Assembly: GCA_946478775.1 (NCBI GenBank)
Contig: CAMLDR010000192.1
Coordinates: 1-7,760, forward strand
Length of the DNA: 7,760 bases
Direction: 5' to 3'
From: an uncultured Flavobacteriales bacterium
Lineage (GTDB): Bacteria > Bacteroidota > Bacteroidia > Flavobacteriales > Crocinitomicaceae
A program made the position numbers and the translations under genes. Below the pieces are notes generated by a model. It made no database searches, was not told the origin of the DNA, and saw nothing but the letters and a program-made list of their open reading frames with translations. Of the stretch, positions 1 to 5,729 are shown piece by piece. Each line of letters starts with the position of its first letter. The first letter of the stretch is position 1.

Positions 1-156
1 AACGAGTATAAATTATTGGAATTAAGTGATTTATTCCTAACTTTAGAAGACGAACCGGCAAAATTGGAACTTGCTTTGCATGAACGCGCAAAAGAATTAA
101 TTAAGAACAATGATATGGAAGGAGCATGGATGACCCTGCTTTCTTTTAACGATTAA
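1..156 (+). CDS. C-terminal end of an unrecognised protein (partial)
   Basis: Frame 1 is open from the left edge of the window to a TAA at 154-156, giving the last 51 residues of a longer protein. The visible part is charged and probably helical, with an acidic-then-basic run around LEDEPAKLELALHERAKELI, and it ends MTLLSFND. I see no membrane segment and no motif that I recognise, so I give no function. The next gene on the same strand starts 23 bases after this stop with no terminator between them, so the two are probably co-transcribed. The reading frame is well supported by its length, its neighbour spacing and normal codon use; the identity is unknown. Confidence 0.7.
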   Translation, partial: NEYKLLELSDLFLTLEDEPAKLELALHERAKELIKNNDMEGAWMTLLSFND

Positions 157-179
157 AAATAGTAAATACCCGTAGAAAT

Positions 180-575
180 ATGTTTAAAATATCCGGAATC
201 CTAAAGGTGAAGAATGATACCGTTCAAGTATCCGAAAAATTTTCAAAGAGAGAATTTGTTTTAACTGATAATGCAAGTATGTATCCCCAGGATATCTTGT
301 TTCAATTGACACAAGATAAGTGTAGTTTGATTGATGGATTTAGCACCCAGGAACAAATTGAAGTTTCTTTCAACTTAAGAGGCCGTGAATGGACAAGCCC
401 TCAGGGAGAAGTGAAATACTTCAACACTTTGGAAGCATGGAGAATTGAGAAAGTTGGAACTGCTTCCTCAGGTGGCGGAATCCCGGCAGGTGGACCAACA
501 GCCATGAGCTTAGATCCTATTGCAACTCCAAGTGCTTCTACAGCACCAAGCGACGATGACGATTTACCGTTCTAA
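180..575 (+). CDS. DUF3127 protein with SSB-like acidic tail
   Basis: This 131-residue protein matches the DUF3127 family, common in Bacteroidota and without an assigned function as far as I know. The hallmark is seen at residues 66-91: LRGREW, then QGEVKYFN, then WRIEK. Residues 22-43 (SKREFVLTD, YPQDILFQLTQDK) also fit. Residues 1-92 look like a compact, mostly beta, OB-like domain. Residues 93-122 are a Gly/Ala/Ser/Pro-rich flexible linker. The chain ends with DDDDLPF at 125-131. This architecture of fold, disordered linker and Asp-rich tip ending Pro-Phe is that of bacterial single-stranded DNA-binding protein, whose tail docks DNA repair and replication partners. A role on nucleic acid is therefore plausible but inferred. 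The start ATG at 180 is the natural one, 23 bases after the upstream stop. There is no Shine-Dalgarno motif, as is usual in this phylum. A strong terminator follows the stop. Confidence 0.9.
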   Translation: MFKISGILKVKNDTVQVSEKFSKREFVLTDNASMYPQDILFQLTQDKCSLIDGFSTQEQIEVSFNLRGREWTSPQGEVKYFNTLEAWRIEKVGTASSGGGIPAGGPTAMSLDPIATPSASTAPSDDDDLPF

Positions 576-589
576 TAATTAAACAACAA

Positions 590-627
590 AGTAGGGGGTG
601 GAAAATTTTCCACCCCCTACTCGTTTT
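590..627 (+). terminator. Strong palindromic intrinsic terminator
   Basis: Bases 590-605 and 606-621 form a perfect inverted repeat: the arm AGTAGGGGGTGGAAAA is followed directly by its reverse complement. Folded as RNA, this gives a stem of about 13 pairs with a small A/U loop and a G/C-rich base, followed by CG and UUUU at 624-627. It lies 14 bases after the DUF3127 stop and ends the upstream transcript. Unusually, the next start codon is at 639, only 11 bases beyond the T run. Confidence 0.85.
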
Positions 628-638
628 ATCTAAAATTC

Positions 639-1100
639 ATGAATCAGAAAACCGAACAAAAACTAACCAACAGTCTCATTTTAATCCGAATAATATTTGC
701 TGGCTTCCTTTTTGGGATCACGAGTTTTCTTTTGGCTATGAGTATTATTGTTACTCCCGGAATCCAACAAACCGAATCCAATGAATTGTTCCAATTGATT
801 GCCCCCATTATTATGGTTATTGCAGTTTCTACAAGCATCTTTCTTCGAAAAGCAATGGGTGCAAAAGTCCACAATGAAACGGATCCGCTGAAATTAATCA
901 AATCATACACCAACACAAGGATAGTTCAAATGGCTTTGATGGATGCTTCGATTCTTTTTGCAATCGTTTGTTTTGTTCTTACTACCAATCTTTTTTTCGT
1001 TCTTTTAAGCGGATTGGGCATACTCTATTTTGTTTCTCTATTTCCGCTGCGCAACAAAGTGATAGTGCAATTAAAACTGGATAATCCAATCGGATATTAG
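639..1100 (+). CDS. Small four-helix integral membrane protein, function unknown
   Basis: This 153-residue protein is mostly hydrophobic, with four likely membrane helices near residues 13-38, 51-69, 98-114 and 117-135. A basic loop follows helix 2 (LRKAMGAK, 69-76), with another Lys/Thr/Arg-rich stretch to 94, suggesting that this middle loop is cytoplasmic. The tail after 136 is short and polar. I see no catalytic or metal-binding motif and do not recognise a named family. Small proteins of this shape are common in Bacteroidota. The ATG at 639 lies just after the T run of the preceding terminator, so it is not obviously in an operon with the DUF3127 gene unless there is readthrough, and I found no convincing promoter. 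A small hairpin with a T run begins 41 bases after the stop. Confidence 0.8.
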   Translation: MNQKTEQKLTNSLILIRIIFAGFLFGITSFLLAMSIIVTPGIQQTESNELFQLIAPIIMVIAVSTSIFLRKAMGAKVHNETDPLKLIKSYTNTRIVQMALMDASILFAIVCFVLTTNLFFVLLSGLGILYFVSLFPLRNKVIVQLKLDNPIGY

Positions 1101-1140
1101 TCAACTAAATCCCGCCAGTTTGTAGAACCCTTCCCCGTTT

Positions 1141-1163
1141 TGTGGAATCATTCCACACTTTTT
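1141..1163 (+). terminator. Probable short intrinsic terminator
   Basis: TGTGGAA (1141-1147) and TTCCACA (1151-1157) form a perfect 7-base-pair stem with a three-base TCA loop. After one C there is a run of five T at 1159-1163. The position, 41 bases past the stop of the membrane protein gene, fits a modest Rho-independent terminator for it. The stem is short, so an operator role for the inverted repeat is the main alternative. Confidence 0.5.
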
Positions 1164-1329
1164 CACACCCTGGCATTATTCTCTTGCCTTTCCAAAAATT
1201 CGAATCAAATCCCGGAAACCCTTATGAATAAAGGAATTTCACTTTTAAATCCCTCTATTTAAACATCAAATTTGCCTCATGGCATGATATTCCTTAATGA
1301 TACTGCAGAAATCATTAAAATTAAATACC

Positions 1330-1659
1330 ATGAAAAAGTTATTCATCGCAGCAATCGCCATTACAACAACAGTATTCGCAAACGCTCAAGCACAAACAGA
1401 AACAACTAAGGCTCCTGCAACGGAAATCGCTGATGCTAACAAGGCTGATGCAAGCAAGCCTGATCGTGTACAAATCAAATTGGAAGAGTTGCCTGCTCCG
1501 GTACGTAAAGTTCTTACTGACAGCGCTTATATGGAGTGGACTGCAAAACAAGCTTATATCGTAAAAGCTGATAAGCCTTACTATGAAGTGGAATTAGCAA
1601 ATAAAACAGGTGAGTTGAAAACAGTGAAATTCAACGAAGACGGTACAGTGATTAAATAA
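1330..1659 (+). CDS. Secreted PepSY-like small protein
   Basis: This is a 109-residue precursor with a clear signal peptide: MKK, a hydrophobic stretch to about residue 17, then FANAQAQ, with likely cleavage after Ala19 or Ala22. There is no lipobox cysteine, so the mature protein should be free in the periplasm or exported. After a low-complexity linker rich in Ala, Thr, Lys and Asp (23-45), residues 47-109 resemble the PepSY-like/BLIP-like small periplasmic proteins of Bacteroidota: IKLEELPAPVRKVL, then YYEVELANKTGELKTVKFNEDGTVIK with its Tyr-x-Val, Gly and Phe-x-x-x-Gly pattern. The family fit is by motif only, and the exact role is not established. An in-frame ATG at 1297 would add 11 residues (MILQKSLKLNT) ahead of the signal peptide; I chose 1330 because it gives a standard signal sequence. 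The gene has its own terminator and precedes a response regulator. Confidence 0.82.
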   Translation: MKKLFIAAIAITTTVFANAQAQTETTKAPATEIADANKADASKPDRVQIKLEELPAPVRKVLTDSAYMEWTAKQAYIVKADKPYYEVELANKTGELKTVKFNEDGTVIK

Positions 1660-1681
1660 TACCGTTTTTCCTTAAATAATC

Positions 1682-1722
1682 ATAAGAAAGGTCTTGCTTC
1701 TGCTTGACCTTTCTTATTTTTA
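1682..1722 (+). terminator. Intrinsic terminator after the PepSY-like gene
   Basis: ATAAGAAAGGTC (1682-1693) and GACCTTTCTTAT (1706-1717) are perfect 12-base reverse complements around a 12-base loop. A run of five T at 1717-1721 follows directly. It starts 22 bases after the stop of the secreted protein gene. The next gene's TTG start is only 24 bases beyond the hairpin, so this element also sits in the immediate leader of the response regulator. Confidence 0.85.
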
Positions 1723-1746
1723 TTAGGAATCACAAAACACACAGCT

Positions 1747-3087
1747 TTGGATACTAAGATCCTGTTAATTGAAGACGATCCGACTTTCGCAAAAATTGTA
1801 ACTACTTTCCTCCATAAGAAAGGTTACCAGGTCAGTTCTGCCTCAAATCTGCTGTCCGGAGAGAAGTTATTAAGCACTGAGCAATTCGATCTCCTGCTCT
1901 TAGATTACAGGTTACCCGATGGAATTGGTTTGGACCTGATCTCCAAAATGGGAACTCAATTCCCTGTCCTTCCCATTGTGATCATTACCGGTTTTGATGA
2001 TGTCCGTACGGCTGTGAAATCCATTCAGTCAGGAGCGTTTGAGTACATTATCAAACCGATCAATCCGGATGAACTGCTACTGGTTGTGGAATCTGCTCTC
2101 AACAAAAAAACAGCGCCTAAAAAGCCTTCCGCCGCGAAGGAAAAACCCGTTTCAAATACACAGCCATTCATCAAAGGTGAAAGTGCGGTTTCCAAAAAAT
2201 TATACGAATACGTTGACCTGGTTGCACCAACAGAAATGTCCGTCATGATCATTGGTGAAAGCGGAACAGGCAAAGAGCACATTGCACGTTCCATTCACAA
2301 TCAAAGCAAACGCTCTAACGGCCCTTTTGTAGCAGTTGATTGTGGTGTTCTTTCAAAAGAACTGGCTGCCAGTGAATTGTTCGGCCATGCAAAGGGTTCT
2401 TTCACCGGGGCAGTGCAAGACAAGATCGGTGTTTTGGAAAAAGCGAATGGCGGTACTTTGTTTTTGGATGAAATCGGGAATTTAAGCTACGATGTTCAGA
2501 TTAAATTACTTCGAACACTTCAGGAGCGCACCATTGAGCCGGTTGGAAGCGGAAAAAGCATTCCGATTGATATTCGTTTGATCAGCGCAACGAATGAAAA
2601 CCTGCTTCAGGAAATCGGGGCCGGTAATTTCAGAGAAGATATTTACCACCGGATCAATGAATTCAAAATACAGATGCCCGCGCTGCGTGAACGCGATGTG
2701 GACTTAGAGTTATTCATTCAATACTTTGTAGATCTTTCCAATGATGAATTGGACCGCTCTGTAAAACGCCTTTCGCCGGAAATTATCCAAATTTTCAAAA
2801 AATACGACTGGCCGGGGAATTTGCGTGAATTGCGCAATGTGATCAAACGTTCTGTCTTACTTTCCAGGAATGATGAAATTGGTGTCGAATTACTGCCCGA
2901 AGAAATGATATCTCGCGCGGAAACAAACAATCCGAATGATTTGAAACTAGTTCAGGAAAACACTGAACGCGAACTGATTGTTAACGCGCTTGTGCAGACA
3001 AGGTACAACAAAACGAAAGCAGCGCAGCTCTTAAATATCGATCGGAAAACGCTTTACAGCAAGATGGAAAAGTACGAACTGGAGTGA
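1747..3087 (+). CDS. NtrC/AtoC-type sigma-54-dependent response regulator
   Basis: This 446-residue cytoplasmic activator has the full REC-AAA+-HTH layout. The receiver (about 3-118) has the acidic pocket Glu9/Asp10/Asp11, phospho-acceptor Asp53 in LLLLDYRLPDG, Thr81 and Lys103-Pro104. A Lys/Pro/Ala-rich linker follows (120-138). The AAA+ domain (about 142-370) carries Walker A GESGTGKE at 170-177, the sigma-54 contact loop GSFTGA at 217-222 (family consensus GAFTGA), Walker B GTLFLDE at 236-242, and further on DIYHRI and WPGNLRELRNV. A Fis-type HTH ends the protein (NKTKAAQLL, then DRKTLYSKMEKY). Such proteins use ATP hydrolysis to open sigma-54 promoters once phosphorylated. All key residues look intact. 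The start is TTG at 1747: no ATG lies between the in-frame stop at 1705-1707 and the receiver's first strand. The likely phosphodonor is the hybrid kinase encoded convergently just downstream. Confidence 0.95.
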   Translation: MDTKILLIEDDPTFAKIVTTFLHKKGYQVSSASNLLSGEKLLSTEQFDLLLLDYRLPDGIGLDLISKMGTQFPVLPIVIITGFDDVRTAVKSIQSGAFEYIIKPINPDELLLVVESALNKKTAPKKPSAAKEKPVSNTQPFIKGESAVSKKLYEYVDLVAPTEMSVMIIGESGTGKEHIARSIHNQSKRSNGPFVAVDCGVLSKELAASELFGHAKGSFTGAVQDKIGVLEKANGGTLFLDEIGNLSYDVQIKLLRTLQERTIEPVGSGKSIPIDIRLISATNENLLQEIGAGNFREDIYHRINEFKIQMPALRERDVDLELFIQYFVDLSNDELDRSVKRLSPEIIQIFKKYDWPGNLRELRNVIKRSVLLSRNDEIGVELLPEEMISRAETNNPNDLKLVQENTERELIVNALVQTRYNKTKAAQLLNIDRKTLYSKMEKYELE

Positions 3088-3092
3088 CGCAA

Positions 3093-3155
3093 TGATACAC
3101 AATCCCGGTCTCAAATGATGGATCCCTCACTTGCGGGATTTGCCCAGTAGTATCA
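3093..3155. repeat. Nested inverted repeats between convergent genes
   Basis: In the 73-base gap between the convergent regulator and kinase genes, TGATAC (3093-3098) pairs with GTATCA (3150-3155). Inside it, AATCCCG (3101-3107) pairs with CGGGATT (3134-3140); an alternative ATCCC/GGGAT stem uses 3122-3126 with 3135-3139. This could be a bidirectional transcription end, but no clear T run flanks either side, so I call it structure rather than terminator. Confidence 0.35.
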
Positions 3156-3160
3156 AAGAA

Positions 3161-5611
3161 TTAGACTCCTTCTATGGCCTTTTCCAATTCCGGGATGAGT
3201 TCATTGATTTCATAAAACACAATTCCATGAACCGTATTTTTCAGGCTCACTTCTAATTTTCTAAGTTTCGAAGCCAATTTCTTCGAGCCCATTTGCCCGA
3301 ACCTTCCTGCCAGGCGATGGACCAAAAGTAGAACCTCCTGCGTATTTTCTTCAGCCAGCGCTGTTTTTATTGCTGAAAGATCGGTTTTCGAATCTGAAAC
3401 AAACTGCGTTTTGATTTCCCGGAAATCAGCTTCATCCGTGATCATTGTTCTCAAAGCTGAAAAGTCAAATTCACCCTCATTTTTTCGGGCTTGGCGAAGT
3501 GGTTCATAAAACTCATGGCTTTTAAAAGGTTTCAAAACAATTCCATCGAAGCCGCTCTGAAGAAATAATTCTTTCTCTTCCGGAAGAACCTGGGCCGTTA
3601 ATGCAACAATTTTCAGCCCTTTATGTCCGCGCTTTCTCAATTCGGAGCACAATTCAATTCCACTCATTCCCGGCATTCGCACATCGGCATAAAGCAATTT
3701 GACTTCTTCGTCCAAATCTGCCGCAAGCAATTCCTTCGGATTACTGAAAGAGCTGAACCGCACATTTTGCTGCTTCAATAATTGTTCGCACAATTTCAAA
3801 ATAGCCGGATCGTCGTCTACCACCCAAACTGTACCATCCACTTCAATGATTTCGGGTTCATTCCGCACAATTTGAGTTTCCGGAAGTTCTGCTTTTTCAA
3901 ACGTAAACAGAAGATTGAACTCTGTTCCTTTTCCCAACCTACTTTTCACATCCATTTCACCTCTCAATGCCCCAACCAGTTCTTTTACAATACTTAATCC
4001 TAAGCCGGTTCCTGATTGAATTGGTGCATTCTTAGCCTGTTCGAACTGTTGAAAAACCACTTTCAGGTCAGCAGAGCTCATTCCAATTCCAGTATCGAGT
4101 ATCCTGAAAGAAACCCTTATTTTATCAGAATTATCTTCCAGCTGAACCATTAAGGAAACCGAACCCTTTTCTGTAAATTTCACCGCATTGCTGAGAATGT
4201 TGATCAAAATTTGTTTCAAACGGAAAGAATCAGAGATCACAAATACATTTTCCATACCCGATTCATTGCTGTCGAAATTCCAGTGAATTCCTTTCTGTCG
4301 GCATTGGAAAGCAGCCAAATCAGCCACTTCCGCAATCATTTCATTTAATAAAAATGGTTTATTATCTATTTTAAAACTCGAAGAAATGATCCGGGAATAA
4401 TCCAGGATCTCATTGACTACCTGCAATAAATGCTCAGAAGCCTTGGAAACCACTTCAATCTTGGATTTATCCGTTTCCTTTTCATTCATCATCAATTCAG
4501 AATACCCAACAATGGTTTGCAAAGGAGAACGGATCTCGTGGCTCATATTTGAAAGAAAACGCTGTTTTGCCTGACTGTGAAACTCTGCTTCTTCCCGTGA
4601 AGCTTCCAATTGCTTGCGGTAACGATTGAACTTTGAGACATCGCCGATAATAAAACCTATCAGCACGAAAGCAACCAAAACGAAAACCACAGTCAAAACC
4701 TTGGTAAATGAGATGGTTTCCCTAGCAATTTGAATCGATGTTGCCGAACTAAATTGGGTACTGAGATACTCATCGTCTTTCACTTCTCCAATCACTTCCA
4801 GCAATCGATTGAATAAAATCTCATTGCTCTTGATAAGGATCAACTCCTGTTTTTGCAGGAATTTCCGTCCGGAATTCCGCTCCGATTCAACCTGGTCCAA
4901 AGAGATTCGGATATTCTCAATAATGCTGTCTTTCTTCTGTGAAACAGCCAGGGTATCAATGTGGATATTCGTGTTTTCTTCTACGACGATATAGGATTTT
5001 GTTTCAACAACAGGCGGCTTCTTTCGACGAAACCTCCTTTTCTTTTCCGGGACCTCTTTCTTTACAACCGGATCAAAATAGGTGTATGTTTTCGTTTGTT
5101 TTTCGGTAGTAACCACATTGGTGTCTACTTTCAGGTTCTCCCGGTCCACTTGTTCGGCCAACTCCTCAAACTGTCTGTCTACCAATCCATTATGGAGGTA
5201 ATTATACCGGATTTTGAGGTATTTCTCAAACAACAAGTTCCGTTTGACGAAAATAGAATCCACCTGGAGCAAACGCTGGACCTGGGTGGGATTATCCGCA
5301 AAAGAATCCTTCAATTCATTCAATCTGTTGGTGATCTGAGCAACTCTTTGATCGTATTCTTCAGAAGGATTATACTTATTCTGCAGCGCTTCCGCACGAT
5401 AGAAATCATTCAGCCTGCTCATCTCCATTTGCAGATCATTCAAGGCATTCAAGCGGTTATTCGGTTTGGCTAAATCTTCAACTACCGTGTTAATCCGGTC
5501 GAACGCACTGCGATTAACAATCCATGTAAACAGGGAAACACATAAAACCAATCCGAAGGCCAGAATGAGCTTGCCACGGGTTGTTTGAGTGAATTTTTTT
5601 GACTGTTCCAA
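3161..5611 (-). CDS. Membrane hybrid histidine kinase (HisKA-HATPase-REC-HPt)
   Basis: This 816-residue sensor kinase has membrane helices at about 13-32 and 303-323. Flanking basic residues predict that both ends are cytoplasmic and that residues 33-302 are periplasmic. The sensor is mostly helical, reminiscent of a CHASE3-like bundle, but is interrupted at about 161-215 by a beta-prone insert with a basic run at 190-198. The cytoplasmic part holds HisKA with His358 in MSHEIRSP; HATPase_c with Asn475, DTGIG at 506-510, FQQFEQ and GTGLGLS at 534-540; a receiver with Asp599-601, phospho-acceptor Asp643, Thr672 and Lys694; and an HPt domain with His765 in HRLAGRFGQMG. It should run an internal His-Asp-His relay, but carries no output domain. 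Its partner is probably the convergent sigma-54 activator 73 bases away (inference). The start is TTG at 5611: no in-frame ATG exists up to the stop at 5651-5653, and the first internal Met (52) would lose helix 1. Confidence 0.95.
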   Translation of the reverse strand: MEQSKKFTQTTRGKLILAFGLVLCVSLFTWIVNRSAFDRINTVVEDLAKPNNRLNALNDLQMEMSRLNDFYRAEALQNKYNPSEEYDQRVAQITNRLNELKDSFADNPTQVQRLLQVDSIFVKRNLLFEKYLKIRYNYLHNGLVDRQFEELAEQVDRENLKVDTNVVTTEKQTKTYTYFDPVVKKEVPEKKRRFRRKKPPVVETKSYIVVEENTNIHIDTLAVSQKKDSIIENIRISLDQVESERNSGRKFLQKQELILIKSNEILFNRLLEVIGEVKDDEYLSTQFSSATSIQIARETISFTKVLTVVFVLVAFVLIGFIIGDVSKFNRYRKQLEASREEAEFHSQAKQRFLSNMSHEIRSPLQTIVGYSELMMNEKETDKSKIEVVSKASEHLLQVVNEILDYSRIISSSFKIDNKPFLLNEMIAEVADLAAFQCRQKGIHWNFDSNESGMENVFVISDSFRLKQILINILSNAVKFTEKGSVSLMVQLEDNSDKIRVSFRILDTGIGMSSADLKVVFQQFEQAKNAPIQSGTGLGLSIVKELVGALRGEMDVKSRLGKGTEFNLLFTFEKAELPETQIVRNEPEIIEVDGTVWVVDDDPAILKLCEQLLKQQNVRFSSFSNPKELLAADLDEEVKLLYADVRMPGMSGIELCSELRKRGHKGLKIVALTAQVLPEEKELFLQSGFDGIVLKPFKSHEFYEPLRQARKNEGEFDFSALRTMITDEADFREIKTQFVSDSKTDLSAIKTALAEENTQEVLLLVHRLAGRFGQMGSKKLASKLRKLEVSLKNTVHGIVFYEINELIPELEKAIEGV

Positions 5612-5632
5612 AATTGTCTGCTTTAAAAGGAT

Positions 5633-5655
5633 GCCTTCGACTCCGCTCAGTCACC
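5633..5655. repeat. REP-like dispersed repeat unit
   Basis: On the - strand this stretch reads GGTGACTGAGCGGAGTCGAA followed by GGC. I recognise the core TGAGCGGAGTCGAAG, with close variants, as a repeat scattered between genes in many Bacteroidota genomes. It translates to the telltale VTERSRRHPF. Only one copy is present here, so its repetitive nature rests on recall, not on this window. It lies 21 bases upstream of the kinase start, inside its leader or promoter. Confidence 0.5.
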
Positions 5656-5729
5656 TTTTGTACTGAATAGAATAAGAACATCATAAAAATAAGGACAAAT
5701 GTTTCCTGCAAATACTAAAAAGACCTAAA

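Noticed and set aside
1171..1188. Possible sigma-54 promoter TGGCA...TTGC in the spacer before the PepSY-like gene, tempting given the sigma-54 activator nearby.
   Set aside because: The GG and GC dinucleotides are 12 bases apart instead of the strictly required 10, so it should not function as a -24/-12 promoter.
1107..1253. Heptamer AAATCCC three times (1107, 1207, 1247) in the same spacer.
   Set aside because: The heptamer is short and A/T- and C-biased, with irregular spacing of 100 and 40; consistent with chance.
1271..1302. TTTG at 1271 as a Bacteroidota -33 element ahead of the PepSY-like gene.
   Set aside because: No acceptable TANNTTTG -7 box occurs at the right distance; the best candidate, TAATGATA, has too many mismatches.
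4961..5473. A 170-codon open frame on + inside the kinase gene.
   Set aside because: It is antisense to the well-supported kinase sensor region, has no recognisable domain, and is best explained as a shadow of the coding frame.
5685..5707. Weak hairpin AGGA...TCCT followed on the - strand by a T run, as a terminator for the glycosyltransferase operon.
   Set aside because: The stem is only four pairs before mismatches, so I cannot support it as a terminator; whether the kinase is read through from upstream is left open.
5514..5711. A 65-codon - strand frame beginning upstream of the kinase with a hydrophobic N-terminus.
   Set aside because: It overlaps the kinase start in another frame, includes the REP-like unit (VTERSRRHPF), and the kinase already has its own intact first membrane helix, so it is neither a separate gene nor a frameshifted N-terminus.
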